A DNA stretch of 64,000 bases from Bacteroidota bacterium (GCA_023446155.1 JAEXIT010000017.1:186001-250000); one strand, 5' to 3'. Positions 52,816 to 62,279 are shown, counted from the stretch's first letter. The notes: a model not told the origin generated them from the sequence alone. Numbers and translations are program-made.

Positions 52816-53289
52816 ATGAAATATTTTTATGCCGGAATTGTGCTCTCGACCTTGTTTGGATGTGAGCCCGAACGAAAGAATTACGATCTCAGGATGTTGC
52901 CGCGGGAATGGGTGCGGCTTACCAAAACAGCAAAAGGTCTGATTGTATACAATGCCTGCGATTCGGGGAACTTATTGCTAACGATTACGCATACCGGTGA
53001 GAATTCGGAAATCTTCCTTCACGGACAACAGGAAGATCGGGAATATCAGGTTTTAAATACCTACCAGTCGGGTGATACGATAGTGGCGGTAACAAAATGG
53101 AAAGAAGGAAAAGATCTGCAGAGTTTTAAATTTCTTCCGGCCGAAAAGGAAAAACACCTCGGACGTTGGATTACGACATTCCCCACCGGATTTACGTCCG
53201 ATAATATGTTTGTTACCACCGAAAAACAAAATCATTATCCCAAAGTCGATCAACCCTGTCGGGAATGTTGGGGCGATGAGTGCGATTAA
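52816..53289 (+). CDS. Small lipoprotein of unknown function
   Basis: A 157-residue lipoprotein with lipobox LFGC (Cys16) followed by EPERKNYDLR. The remainder is beta-rich with paired cysteines near the C-terminus (QPCRECWGDECD). No family is recognised. It has a terminator on each side and forms a single-gene unit. Confidence 0.75.
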   Translation: MKYFYAGIVLSTLFGCEPERKNYDLRMLPREWVRLTKTAKGLIVYNACDSGNLLLTITHTGENSEIFLHGQQEDREYQVLNTYQSGDTIVAVTKWKEGKDLQSFKFLPAEKEKHLGRWITTFPTGFTSDNMFVTTEKQNHYPKVDQPCRECWGDECD

Positions 53290-53292
53290 TTT

Positions 53293-53326
53293 AAACCCGA
53301 CAGGTCTTTGACCTGTCAGGTTTTCG
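53293..53326 (+). terminator. Terminator after the 157-aa lipoprotein
   Basis: Perfect 8-bp stem GACAGGTC / GACCTGTC with a TTT loop, extended by AAACC / GGTTT across a C-A mismatch, then T-rich sequence. Confidence 0.8.
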
Positions 53327-53419
53327 GAGATGCAATAAAGTTGCTTTTTTAAGCAGAAAAAGAAAATAGAAGAATAATGATAGTGTATAATTCGCAGTAC
53401 AATTTTTAAGAAAAAATAA

Positions 53420-53442
53420 AAAGCCGGAACGAGTCCGGCTTT
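53420..53442 (-). terminator. Terminator of the LemA-TPM operon
   Basis: A 9-bp perfect stem (AAAGCCGGA / TCCGGCTTT) with a 5-nt loop; on the minus strand it runs into TTTATTTTTT. It ends the transcript of the three genes to its right. Confidence 0.88.
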
Positions 53443-53461
53443 GTCTTATATGTACAGTATG

Positions 53462-54274
53462 TTACCAGCTTCCTCCGGCGCCACCACCGCTAAATCCGCC
53501 GCCGCCGAAACCGCCACCGAATCCACCGCCGCCAAAACCGCCACCGGAACTTCCGCCTCCAAAACCACCTCCGCCACCACGGCCAAGGCTGCTAAGGATG
53601 ATCATGTCCAGTAAATCCGGTCCGCCGCCACCGCCAATGCCGCCTTTACCGCCGCCACCGGACTTACGTCCGCGTGCCAGTACGATAATCAGGATGATGA
53701 CAATAACGATGAAAATAAAAATTCCGGCTAAACCATCATCGGATTTGTCGCTTTTGCGGGTACCTTTGTATTTCCCTTTTAGGACATCTACAATCACATC
53801 GGTACCTTTGTCGAGACCGTTATAATAGCTGCCGGCTTTAAATTGCGGGATAATTACTTCCCGTACGATTTCACCCGTGATACCAGCCGTAAGGCGATCT
53901 TCCACACCATAACCCGGAGCAATCCAGATACGACGTTCGCTTTGCGCCAACAGTATAAAAACACCGTTGTCTTCTTTGGCTTGTCCGATACCCCATTGAT
54001 GTGCCCATTTTGGGGTTAATATTCCGATGTCTTCGCCTTTTAATGACTCGATGGTAGCGACTACAATCTGCGTTGAGGTCGAATCGGAATAACGAACCAG
54101 TTTTTCTTCCAGGCTTTGTTTTTCCTGCGGACTTAAAAGGTTGGCATAATCGTAAACGCTCGTCTGGAATTTTGGTTTTTCCGGTATGGTAAACTGTGCC
54201 GAAACCGGTTGCAGCAGTAAAAAGAATACCGGCAACAACAGGCTTTTAATAAATTTAGCAATACAATGTGTCAT
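53462..54274 (-). CDS. TPM-domain membrane protein with Gly-rich tail (YgcG-like)
   Basis: A 270-residue protein with a signal peptide (about 1-26, ending VSAQ), a TPM domain (about 35-170, VYDYANLLSPQEKQSLEEKL, and GIGQAKEDNGVFILLAQSERRIWIAPGYGVE), one transmembrane helix (about 180-197) and a C-terminal low-complexity segment of Gly with Phe, Ser and Ala. The family (also Psb32/TLP18.3) is found with LemA and may act in membrane or photosystem-like protein turnover; its function in bacteria is unknown. It directly adjoins the second TPM gene with no gap. Confidence 0.92.
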   Translation of the reverse strand: MTHCIAKFIKSLLLPVFFLLLQPVSAQFTIPEKPKFQTSVYDYANLLSPQEKQSLEEKLVRYSDSTSTQIVVATIESLKGEDIGILTPKWAHQWGIGQAKEDNGVFILLAQSERRIWIAPGYGVEDRLTAGITGEIVREVIIPQFKAGSYYNGLDKGTDVIVDVLKGKYKGTRKSDKSDDGLAGIFIFIVIVIILIIVLARGRKSGGGGKGGIGGGGGPDLLDMIILSSLGRGGGGGFGGGSSGGGFGGGGFGGGFGGGGFSGGGAGGSW

Positions 54275-54712
54275 TTATCCTTTGGATATTTCGTTCGATA
54301 ATTCGTTGGTATCGTCACTTTCAAAAGGAAAATACTGTTTTAAACGTTCGCCGGCTTTGATAATACCATCCACCAGGCCGTCTTTATAACGTCTGTTTTT
54401 GAAGTGTGCAATCACGATGTCTTTGGTACAATCCCAAAAATCGTCTTCCACCACCTGATGAATGCCTTCATCGCCAATAATGGCAAACGTATGGTCGGAA
54501 ACCCCTATATAAAACAAAACGCCATTTCGGGCTTTGGTTTTGTCCATACCAAGGGAATAAAAAACCTCCTGCGCTCTTTCGACCGGAGGTTTTTCGCTAT
54601 GATCTTCCAGATGGACTCTGATTTCTCCCGAAGTATTCTGTTCGGCAATCTGAATCGCGTTGACGATTGCACGTTCTTCTTCCGGAGTCAGGAAATTTTC
54701 AGTAGCCGACAT
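54275..54712 (-). CDS. TPM-domain protein (soluble)
   Basis: A 145-residue TPM-domain protein without signal peptide: FLTPEEERAIVNAIQIAEQNTSGEIRVHLEDHS, then RNGVLFYIGVSDHTFAIIGDEGIHQVV. It is predicted to be cytoplasmic or membrane-associated through a partner. It is the middle gene of LemA - TPM - TPM, with 6 bp to lemA and none to the third gene. The three probably form a complex, judging from their constant association. Confidence 0.92.
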   Translation of the reverse strand: MSATENFLTPEEERAIVNAIQIAEQNTSGEIRVHLEDHSEKPPVERAQEVFYSLGMDKTKARNGVLFYIGVSDHTFAIIGDEGIHQVVEDDFWDCTKDIVIAHFKNRRYKDGLVDGIIKAGERLKQYFPFESDDTNELSNEISKG

Positions 54713-54718
54713 CTTTTT

Positions 54719-55306
54719 TTAGAATTTTACTTCAACCGGTTTTTCAGCACCTTCTACAGCATTGAAATACGATTTCTCTTTAAAACCGAACATTCCGGCA
54801 AAAATGCTGTTCGGGAACGTTTTAATATGACCGTTGTAGTCTTTAACCGATTCGTTAAAACGCGTTCTGGCGGTTAGAATCTGATTTTCGGTACTGGCCA
54901 GTTCGTCTTGAAGTTTTACGAAATTCTGATTCGCTTTTAAATCCGGATATTGCTCAACGGTAACTAATAAACGGGATAAAGCCGAAGAAACACCGCTTTG
55001 CGCTTTGTTGAATTCTGCCAATTGTTCCGGAGTGATATTCGAAGGATCAATAGTGGTTTTTGTAGCTTCCGAACGGGCTTTTACTACTGCTTCCAGTGTG
55101 CTTTTTTCGAAATCGGCCGCACCTTTAACTGTATTTACCAAATTACCGATAAGGTCATTTCGTCGTTGATAAGAGGTTTGTACGTTACCCCATGCTTCCT
55201 GTGAAGCCTGATCTTTTATTACTGCTGTATTGTTGATGCCTTTAGCCCAAAAATAGACTACAATAATCAGGAATACAATAATTCCGGGAACTAACCATTT
55301 TTTCAT
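54719..55306 (-). CDS. LemA family protein
   Basis: A 195-residue LemA protein: one N-terminal helix (about 3-22, GIIVFLIIVVYFWAKGI) and a helical periplasmic or cytoplasmic domain with YQRRNDLIGNLVNTVKGAADFEKSTLEAVV and LKANQNFVKLQDELASTENQILTAR, the family signatures. The function is unknown. It is the first gene of the LemA-TPM-TPM operon. Confidence 0.95.
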   Translation of the reverse strand: MKKWLVPGIIVFLIIVVYFWAKGINNTAVIKDQASQEAWGNVQTSYQRRNDLIGNLVNTVKGAADFEKSTLEAVVKARSEATKTTIDPSNITPEQLAEFNKAQSGVSSALSRLLVTVEQYPDLKANQNFVKLQDELASTENQILTARTRFNESVKDYNGHIKTFPNSIFAGMFGFKEKSYFNAVEGAEKPVEVKF

Positions 55307-55387
55307 AATTACTTTTTTTAGATTGTTTTTGTACTATTAGTCGTATGTTAGCCTTGTCCGTTACAAACAGGCTTTCTTAAAGAATTG

Positions 55388-55717
55388 TTATAATTCGTTT
55401 TTAATGTTCAATAATTGAATTTTGATAGCTTCTAATTTACGAATGATTTCGAATTTATCCAGTGTTTTTTTCTGCGCTTCCTTTAAATGGATTTTAGCTC
55501 CTTCGAGTGTAAAGCCCCGTTCTTTAACCAAATGGTAAATCAACTGTAGGTTTTTTACATCTTCCGGAGTAAACATCCGGTTTCCCTTTGCATTTTTTTT
55601 CGGTTTCAGAATGTCGAATTCCTTATCCCAAAAACGGATCAGGGAAGCATTTACGTTGAAAGCCTTGGCGAGTTCGCCAATACTGTAATATCTTTTTTCG
55701 GGTAAGTCTAAATGCAT
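55388..55717 (-). CDS. MerR-family transcriptional regulator
   Basis: A 109-residue regulator with a winged helix at the N-terminus (YYSIGELAKAFNVNASLIRFWDKEFDILKP) and a short coiled-coil. It has no effector domain, so it may sense through its dimer interface only. The start codon shares a base with the stop of the M23 peptidase gene, so the two are translationally coupled. Confidence 0.92.
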   Translation of the reverse strand: MHLDLPEKRYYSIGELAKAFNVNASLIRFWDKEFDILKPKKNAKGNRMFTPEDVKNLQLIYHLVKERGFTLEGAKIHLKEAQKKTLDKFEIIRKLEAIKIQLLNIKNEL

Positions 55718-56694
55718 TAGTCGAGCGATTGGTTTTCTTGGTTAGCTAATTGTGAAATTAAAACATATTCTTTGGCCGAAATCGAACCGTAATAGAAATT
55801 CAGCGGGTTCACCACGGCTCCGTTTTTATGGACTTCGTAATGGAGGTGAGGTGCTTCCGAACGTCCGGTGCTGCCCACATAGCCGATGATGTCGCCTCTT
55901 TTAACGCGTTGTCCTGGTCGGACATTGTATTTGCTCAAATGGGCATACAGTGTTTCATAACCATAGCCATGTGTGATTTCGATATGATTTCCGTAGCCCG
56001 ATAAGGAACTATCGGCTCTGCGCACCACACCGTCGCCGGTGGCAAAAATCGGAGTTCCGGTTTTGGCCGAAAAATCCATTCCGGCATGGAACTTCCGCAC
56101 TTTGGTAAACGGATCACTTCGGTATCCGAAACCAGATGCCATATGTTTTAAATCTTCATTTTTTACCGGTTGGATCGCCGGAATGGCCGAAAGAAGTTTT
56201 TCTTTGTCTTTGGCCAGTTTTAATATTTCGTCGAGCGAACGCGATTGAATCACCAATTGTTTGGTAATCACATCCACACGTCGGGTGGTATTCATAACCA
56301 AATCCGAATTGTTATAGCCTTCCAGAGCCTTATAGCGATTAATTCCTCCAAAACCGGCACGACGCTGTTCGTCGGGAATCGGTGAGCTGTTAAAATAGAC
56401 CCGGTAAAGGTTATTGTCGCGCTCTTCCAAATCGCTTAACACCTCGTCCAGCTGATCCATCTTCCGATTTAAAATCGCATAATTAATCTTTAAATTCTCG
56501 ATTTCACGGGCTTGTAATTTATCTTTGGGCGTTTCGAAAAACGGAGTGTTAATCAGTACGACAAAACACAAAAAACCGAATAAAGCCGATGCGACCAAAA
56601 ACAAACTGATATATCCTACACGACGCCCTTTTTTGGGTTTGATTTTTTGATAGGCTAATTTTTCAGAATCGTAATAATATTTTACCTTCGACAT
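55717..56694 (-). CDS. M23-family metallopeptidase
   Basis: A 325-residue membrane-anchored murein hydrolase. A transmembrane helix (about 28-50) precedes a coiled coil (about 60-100) and a LytM/M23 domain (about 190-310) with HxxxD (RKFHAGMDFSA) and HxH (APHLHYEVHKNG), the zinc ligands. The combination with a coiled coil resembles cell-division activators and amidase regulators, but here the zinc residues are kept, so it is probably an active endopeptidase. It is coupled to the MerR gene. Confidence 0.94.
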   Translation of the reverse strand: MSKVKYYYDSEKLAYQKIKPKKGRRVGYISLFLVASALFGFLCFVVLINTPFFETPKDKLQAREIENLKINYAILNRKMDQLDEVLSDLEERDNNLYRVYFNSSPIPDEQRRAGFGGINRYKALEGYNNSDLVMNTTRRVDVITKQLVIQSRSLDEILKLAKDKEKLLSAIPAIQPVKNEDLKHMASGFGYRSDPFTKVRKFHAGMDFSAKTGTPIFATGDGVVRRADSSLSGYGNHIEITHGYGYETLYAHLSKYNVRPGQRVKRGDIIGYVGSTGRSEAPHLHYEVHKNGAVVNPLNFYYGSISAKEYVLISQLANQENQSLD

Positions 56695-56708
56695 TTTCTA
56701 AAATATAC

Positions 56709-56716
56709 TATTTTTG
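56709..56716 (+). promoter_or_regulatory. Possible -7 element for alaS
   Basis: TATTTTTG matches TAnnTTTG on the plus strand, 235 bp upstream of alaS. No TTG is at the expected place. The long leader would contain the short palindrome AACCTT-TTGT-AAGGTT. Confidence 0.3.
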
Positions 56717-56951
56717 CACCTTATAAAAAGTTAAACGGCAACCTTTTGTAAGGTTAGACGAACAAATTTAATAAATGTTTCTGTAAAATACTTTCCCGAA
56801 ATAACATTTAGCTTGTTTCTTGCGAGTTACGTAACGATATGTTAAGTGTAAGTTGATGATAACGGGAAGTATAGGTTAGAACCTTTATTTGTTTTTAAGA
56901 AGAATTTAATACAATACGGGCGAAGTCAATTCGCGTCAAATAATGCAGTAT

Positions 56952-59579
56952 ATGAAATCACAAGACGTCAGAAAACAGTTTCTCGACTTTTTTCAAAGCA
57001 AAGGCCACTTGATTGTGCCTTCGGCTCCGATCGTTCTAAAAGACGATCCTACTTTGATGTTCAACAATTCCGGAATGGCTCAGTTTAAAGAGTTCTTCCT
57101 GGGGAATGGAACACCGAAAAGCGCCCGTATAGCCGATACTCAGAAATGTCTTCGCGTATCCGGGAAGCACAACGACCTGGAAGAAGTAGGTATTGATACC
57201 TACCACCACACGATGTTCGAAATGTTAGGGAACTGGAGTTTCGGCGATTATTTTAAAAAAGAAGCGATCAATTGGGCTTGGGAATTATTGACCGAGGTGT
57301 ATAAGATCGATAAAGATATTTTGTATGTAACGGTTTTCGAAGGTAGCAAAGAGGAGAATGTTCCTTTCGACCAGGAAGCGTATGACATCTGGAAAACCCT
57401 TATTTCGGAAGACCGAATCCTGTTGGGAAACAAAAAGGATAACTTCTGGGAAATGGGCGACCAGGGACCATGCGGACCGTGTAGCGAGATTCACGTCGAT
57501 ATCCGTTCGGCGGAAGAAAAAGCAAAAGTACCGGGGAAAGATTTGGTTAATGCCGATCACCCTCAGGTAGTGGAAATCTGGAACAACGTATTTATGGAGT
57601 TTAACCGTAAAGCCGATGGTTCTCTTGAAAAATTACCGGCACAACACGTAGATACCGGAATGGGATTTGAGCGTTTGTGTATGGTATTGCAAGGGGTTCA
57701 GTCCAACTATGATACTGATGTCTTTTCACCGCTTATTGAAAAAGTAGAAAGTCTGACGGGAGCAAAATATACCGTTAAAGCCAAAGATGAGAACGAAGAC
57801 AAAATAAACATTGCCATCCGTGTTATTGTGGATCACGTTCGTGCGGTAGCCTTTGCTATTGCCGACGGACAGTTGCCGTCCAATACCGGTGCAGGTTATG
57901 TGATCCGTCGTATTTTACGTCGTGCCATTCGTTATGCATTTACCTTTTTAAACAAAAAAGAACCGTTCATTTACGAATTGGTACAGGTGTTAAGCGATCA
58001 GATGGGTGCATTCTTCCCGGAAATCAAGACTCAGAAAACATTGGTGATGAACGTGATCAAAGAAGAAGAAGCATCGTTCATTAAAAAACTAGAACAAGGA
58101 TTACACCTGTTGGAAAACGTAATTGCCGAAACCAATGGAATTGTTATTTCCGGCGAAAAAGTATTCGAATTATATGATACATTCGGTTTCCCGAAAGATT
58201 TAACCGAGCTGATCTTACGCGAAAGAGGTTATAATTATGATGAAGCCGGTTTTGAAGCGGCAATGAAAATACAAAAAGACCGTTCCCGTGAGGCTTCGGA
58301 AGTTTCGACGGACGACTGGACGATGTTGGTAGATGGAAATGTTGAAACGTTTGTGGGTTATGATCAAACGGAGAATGAAGTGAAAATCACCCGTTTCAGA
58401 AAAGTAGACAGTAAAAAAGACGGAAAATTATACCAGATTGTTTTGGATAACACGCCTTTCTATCCGGAAGGTGGTGGACAGGTTGGCGATAGAGGTGTTT
58501 TGGTATCGGCAAACGAAACCATCGAAATTATCGACACCAAAAAAGAAAGCAATCTGATTCTGCATTTTACGAAAAAATTACCGGAAAACATAACCGGAAC
58601 ATTTGACGCAAAAGTAAATAAAGAATTACGCAATCAGTCGGCGAGTAACCACTCGGCGACCCACTTGTTGCACCAGGCTTTGCGTTCGGTTTTAGGAACG
58701 CATGTGGAGCAAAAAGGATCGTTGGTCGCTCCAAATTACCTTCGTTTTGACTTTTCGCATTTTGCAAAAGTGACCGACGAAGAATTAAAACAGGTTGAAG
58801 ATTTCGTAAATGCACGTATCCGCGAGCAATTGCCATTAATCGAAAGAAGAAGTATCCCGTTTGCACAAGCGATCGAAGAAGGTGCAATGGCTTTATTTGG
58901 TGAGAAATACGGTGATAATGTACGGGCCATTAAATTTGGTGAAAGTATGGAGCTTTGTGGAGGAATTCACGTGCCGAATACCGCCGATATCTGGTATTTT
59001 AAAATCACAAGTGAAGGTGGTGTTGCAGCTGGAATCCGTCGTGTGGAAGCGATCACAAACGAAGCGGTAAAAGACTTCTTTGCGTCGCAGGAAACTACCT
59101 TAAAAGAGATTAAAGAAGCGTTGAAAAATCCACAGGATACGATTAAAGCGGTTGTTTCGTTGCAGGATGAAAATGCGAAACTGAAAAAACAGTTGGAAGC
59201 GTTGTTGAAAGAAAAAGCGAAAAACCTAAAAGGAGAATTAGTTGGAGAACTTCAGGAAATCAACGGTGTTCAATTCTTAGCAAAACAGGTGGATTTAGAT
59301 CCAAATGGCGCGAAAGATCTGGCGTACGAATTAGGAAGCTTAGGGACTAATCTATTCCTGTTATTGGCAACTGCCGAGGAAGGAAAGCCGATGTTAACCT
59401 GTTATATTTCGAAAGAATTGGTAGCCGAAAAAGGACTTAACGCCGGACAAGTAGTACGCGAACTTGGAAAATACATCCAGGGCGGCGGCGGCGGACAAGC
59501 TTTCTTTGCAACGGCAGGAGGGAAAAACCCTGGCGGAATTAAAGAAGCCTTGGAAAAAGCCATTGATTTTGTAAAATAG
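56952..59579 (+). CDS. alaS: Alanine--tRNA ligase
   Basis: An 875-residue class II synthetase from MKSQDVRKQFLDFFQSKGH. It has the catalytic core (about 1-260: FNNSGMAQFKEFFLGN, HHTMFEMLGNWSFGDYFK), the editing domain with HxxxH (SNHSATHLLHQALR) and the second zinc motif (MELCGGIHVPNT), and the C-terminal C-Ala domain with a coiled coil (about 725-760). The earlier in-frame ATG at 56943 would add MQY only; I prefer the later start, as family members begin near M(K/T)S. Transcribed alone with a strong terminator. Confidence 0.97.
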   Translation: MKSQDVRKQFLDFFQSKGHLIVPSAPIVLKDDPTLMFNNSGMAQFKEFFLGNGTPKSARIADTQKCLRVSGKHNDLEEVGIDTYHHTMFEMLGNWSFGDYFKKEAINWAWELLTEVYKIDKDILYVTVFEGSKEENVPFDQEAYDIWKTLISEDRILLGNKKDNFWEMGDQGPCGPCSEIHVDIRSAEEKAKVPGKDLVNADHPQVVEIWNNVFMEFNRKADGSLEKLPAQHVDTGMGFERLCMVLQGVQSNYDTDVFSPLIEKVESLTGAKYTVKAKDENEDKINIAIRVIVDHVRAVAFAIADGQLPSNTGAGYVIRRILRRAIRYAFTFLNKKEPFIYELVQVLSDQMGAFFPEIKTQKTLVMNVIKEEEASFIKKLEQGLHLLENVIAETNGIVISGEKVFELYDTFGFPKDLTELILRERGYNYDEAGFEAAMKIQKDRSREASEVSTDDWTMLVDGNVETFVGYDQTENEVKITRFRKVDSKKDGKLYQIVLDNTPFYPEGGGQVGDRGVLVSANETIEIIDTKKESNLILHFTKKLPENITGTFDAKVNKELRNQSASNHSATHLLHQALRSVLGTHVEQKGSLVAPNYLRFDFSHFAKVTDEELKQVEDFVNARIREQLPLIERRSIPFAQAIEEGAMALFGEKYGDNVRAIKFGESMELCGGIHVPNTADIWYFKITSEGGVAAGIRRVEAITNEAVKDFFASQETTLKEIKEALKNPQDTIKAVVSLQDENAKLKKQLEALLKEKAKNLKGELVGELQEINGVQFLAKQVDLDPNGAKDLAYELGSLGTNLFLLLATAEEGKPMLTCYISKELVAEKGLNAGQVVRELGKYIQGGGGGQAFFATAGGKNPGGIKEALEKAIDFVK

Positions 59580-59600
59580 AAACAACCTAAATAAAAAAGA

Positions 59601-59635
59601 AAACCCAAAGTAATTTTACTTTGGGTTTTTTATTT
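59601..59635 (+). terminator. Terminator after alaS
   Basis: A 12-bp perfect stem (AAACCCAAAGTA / TACTTTGGGTTT) with an ATTT loop and T-run, 22 bp after the stop. A near copy lies at 60508-60540. Confidence 0.92.
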
Positions 59636-59680
59636 GAGGGAAAAATCACTTTTTTTGTGAGAAAATTAATCTACAGAATT

Positions 59681-60433
59681 ATGAAAAAAATTATTGGAGT
59701 GCTTACCTGTTTGTTGGTACTTGCATCTTGTACAAGTGAATCAACAAGTGAATCAACGCCAGACACACCACAACAGACAGTGTTGTTAAAAAGAGTTGTC
59801 GCAACATATAGTAACGGGCAAAGTGTCACCTTTAACTATAGTTATAATGGAACTAAACTGGATAAAATTATAGGAACAGATGGTTCTGTAGATAAATATA
59901 CGTATGAAGGGGATTTGATCAAAAAAATTGACTATTTTAATCCTGATGGAACGTATAATGGTAATGAAATGTATGTGTATGATGCAGATAATAAGCTTGT
60001 TAAGAGAAGTAATTATTCAAATGAAGTAAATAGTACACAAGAAACGAGTTATATTTACAATAACGACGGGACGGTTACAAGTGAGCTACCTTATTCCGGA
60101 TCGGTGATCAGAAGAGAAAAAATGACTTTTCTTAATGGGGAAGTAGTTCGTTTGCAAGAGTATGATCATTTTAATGGAGCGCCTTCATTTAGATGGGATT
60201 TTAGTTATGATAACGGAAATAAACCGACAAAAGGAATCCTCGGTTTAGATAAAATATTCTTTAAAAGTTGGAGGCTAAATGGAGGATGTAATAGAAATAT
60301 AGTTTCTGCGATTCGTACCGATGGTGTTAATAATATTCAGAATGAGTATACCTATTATGCGAATGGTTATGCGAAAACGCAAAAAGAAACGAATAACTCT
60401 ACGGTAACAAATTATCAGTATTTCTACGAATAA
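59681..60433 (+). CDS. YD-repeat-like lipoprotein
   Basis: A 250-residue lipoprotein starting at 59681, with lipobox LASC and a Ser/Thr-rich linker containing a small duplication (SESTSEST). The mature part consists of repeated hairpins of RHS/YD-like pattern: VTFNYSYNGTKLDKIIGTDG, KYTYEGDLIKKIDYFN, MYVYDADNKLVKRSNY, SYIYNNDGTV. Such lipoproteins are common in Flavobacteriia; they have no toxin domain here. The longer frame from 59621 would include the alaS terminator T-run and is rejected. It lies between two nearly identical terminators. Confidence 0.78.
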   Translation: MKKIIGVLTCLLVLASCTSESTSESTPDTPQQTVLLKRVVATYSNGQSVTFNYSYNGTKLDKIIGTDGSVDKYTYEGDLIKKIDYFNPDGTYNGNEMYVYDADNKLVKRSNYSNEVNSTQETSYIYNNDGTVTSELPYSGSVIRREKMTFLNGEVVRLQEYDHFNGAPSFRWDFSYDNGNKPTKGILGLDKIFFKSWRLNGGCNRNIVSAIRTDGVNNIQNEYTYYANGYAKTQKETNNSTVTNYQYFYE

Positions 60434-60507
60434 AACGAGTTTGAAAGCCGCTTCTGTTTGGTTCAGATTGAGTTTATAAACAGTAGTATAGGGTACTATA
60501 GTTATAC

Positions 60508-60540
60508 AAACCCAAAGTAATTTTGCTTTGGGTTTTTTGT
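60508..60540 (+). terminator. Terminator after the YD-like lipoprotein
   Basis: A 10-bp stem (AAACCCAAAG / CTTTGGGTTT) plus a G-U pair and a T-run. It differs from the alaS terminator at very few positions over about 30 bases. Confidence 0.9.
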
Positions 60541-60590
60541 TTGCGTTAAACTGAGGTAATATCCTTAAGTTTGTAAAAACAAACACAACC

Positions 60591-61538
60591 ATGCAATTCA
60601 GAACCCAAATACCCATTTCCAAGAGTGATAATCCGATCGATTATACGGCGCGGGTGGTGTCTTTGGGTTCGTGTTTTGCGGTGAATATGAGTGAAAAGCT
60701 GGATTATTTCCGATTCCGGAATTATTGCAATCCGTTTGGGATCTTATTTCATCCGCTGGCGATCGAAAAAAGCATTGCTTTCGCCCTACAGGAAAAACAA
60801 TTTACCGAAACGGACATCTTTTTTCATAACGAACAATGGCATTTTTTTGACGCCCATTCGGACCTGAATGCAACCGATCCGGAAGTTTTGCTGGAAAACC
60901 TGAATCGCGCCACTTCCGAAACCCGAAACCAGCTTACCCATGCGACACACGTTTTGATCACATTAGGAACGGCTTGGGTGTATCGAAAAATAGAAGATGG
61001 TAAAATAGTTGCCAATTGTCATAAAGTCCCGCAAAAGCAATTTAAAAAGGAATTGTTGACAGTGGAAGCCATTCGGGAGAGTTTAGAAAAGATAATTGCG
61101 GGTGTTTCGCAATTAAATTCCAAAGTGAACTTTGTTTTTACCGTTTCGCCGGTACGCCATATAAAAGACGGTTTTGTAGAAAATCAATGGAGTAAAGCCA
61201 ATTTGATCACGGCTGTTCATCAGGTGATTTCGGAATTATCCAATGCGGTTTATTTTCCGAGTTATGAGATTATGATGGACGAATTGCGTGACTATCGATT
61301 TTATGCCGAAGACATGCTACATCCAAATGGAATTGCGATCGATTATATCTGGCAGCGTTTTACCGAAACCTGGATTGCGGAAACCGACTGGCCGGTCATG
61401 AAAGAGGTTGATGCCATCCAAAAAGGACTGGCACACCGTTCGTTTAATCCCGATTCGGAACAACACCGCCGTTTTCTGGAAAACCTAAACGGAAAGATTA
61501 CTAAATTAGTAACAGAATATCCTCATATCCAGTTTTAA
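60591..61538 (+). CDS. GSCFA domain protein
   Basis: A 315-residue cytoplasmic protein named for its N-terminal motif, here VSLGSCFAVNMSEKLD. Further conserved segments are CNPFGILFHPLAI, LGTAWVY, FTVSPVRHIKDG and FYAEDMLHPNGIAIDYIW, which together resemble an SGNH-type hydrolase (Ser in GSCFA, Asp/His in DMLHPN). The substrate is unknown, though a role in polysaccharide or lipid modification is often proposed. It is followed after 1 bp by a DUF4230 gene. Confidence 0.92.
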   Translation: MQFRTQIPISKSDNPIDYTARVVSLGSCFAVNMSEKLDYFRFRNYCNPFGILFHPLAIEKSIAFALQEKQFTETDIFFHNEQWHFFDAHSDLNATDPEVLLENLNRATSETRNQLTHATHVLITLGTAWVYRKIEDGKIVANCHKVPQKQFKKELLTVEAIRESLEKIIAGVSQLNSKVNFVFTVSPVRHIKDGFVENQWSKANLITAVHQVISELSNAVYFPSYEIMMDELRDYRFYAEDMLHPNGIAIDYIWQRFTETWIAETDWPVMKEVDAIQKGLAHRSFNPDSEQHRRFLENLNGKITKLVTEYPHIQF

Positions 61539-61539
61539 T

Positions 61540-62226
61540 ATGCCACGAAAAACTTCAGAAGAAACCCAGATTAAAAATATGTTAGTGCCCGTAGTTCAAG
61601 CGTTGGCGCGTTCCGGGAAAATTATGTATTTGTTGATTTTTATCATCATCGGATTTGTGATCTATAAATGGGTGACTTCCGAAAAAAATACGACTTCGAC
61701 GGAATACAATACCAATCTGATTCAACAGCAGATTAAAAACGTTGGAAAACTGGTGGTAACCGAAGGACATTATGCCCAGGTGATGACTTATAAAGACCAA
61801 CAGAAATACCTGATGAACCTGCTGACTTTTGAAAAGAAAGCCCTGATTGTGATCAATGCCGACGTGACGGTGGCTTATGATCTGCGTCAGGTGAAATACA
61901 ATATCGACGAAGCGAACAAAACCATTACGATAGTCAACATCCCGAAGGAAGAAATCAAGATTAGTCCGGATATCCAGTTTTATGACGTGGATCAGAGTCG
62001 GATGAACCCATTTACCGGAGATGATTATAATAAAATCAGTAAAAAAGTAAAAGCGGATTTGGCGCGTAAAATCGAAACATCGACCTTAAAATCGAATGCC
62101 AAAAACCGATTGATCAGTGAATTGTCCAAAATTTTAATCCTAACCAATTCTTTGGGATGGAAATTACAATATGAAAACCAGGTGTTGGAAAACGAACAAC
62201 AATTGAGCGAACAAGTGAAGTTATAA
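61540..62226 (+). CDS. DUF4230 membrane protein
   Basis: A 228-residue protein with one transmembrane helix (about 29-46, IMYLLIFIIIGFVIYKWV) and a beta-rich periplasmic or cytoplasmic domain with EKKALIVINADVTVAYDLRQVKYNID and KTITIVNIPKEEIKISPDIQFYDVDQSRMNPFTGDDY, the family pattern. Function unknown. It follows the GSCFA gene by 1 bp, so they are co-transcribed and probably functionally linked. Confidence 0.9.
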   Translation: MPRKTSEETQIKNMLVPVVQALARSGKIMYLLIFIIIGFVIYKWVTSEKNTTSTEYNTNLIQQQIKNVGKLVVTEGHYAQVMTYKDQQKYLMNLLTFEKKALIVINADVTVAYDLRQVKYNIDEANKTITIVNIPKEEIKISPDIQFYDVDQSRMNPFTGDDYNKISKKVKADLARKIETSTLKSNAKNRLISELSKILILTNSLGWKLQYENQVLENEQQLSEQVKL

Positions 62227-62227
62227 A

Positions 62228-62266
62228 GAAACAACCCTGTCAAATTTGGCAGGGTTGTTTCTTTAT
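62228..62266. terminator. Bidirectional terminator
   Basis: A 14-bp stem with one G-U pair (GAAACAACCCTGTC / GGCAGGGTTGTTTC) and a 6-nt loop, followed by T-rich sequence. It serves the convergent DUF4230 and rhodanese genes. Confidence 0.85.
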
Positions 62267-62279
62267 AGATAAAATGTAA

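Noticed and set aside
53598..53825. Pro-rich plus-strand reading frame
   Set aside because: It is antisense to the Gly-rich tail of the TPM protein.
59621..59680. N-terminal extension of the YD-like lipoprotein
   Set aside because: It would start inside the alaS terminator T-run and would put 20 residues before a standard lipoprotein signal.
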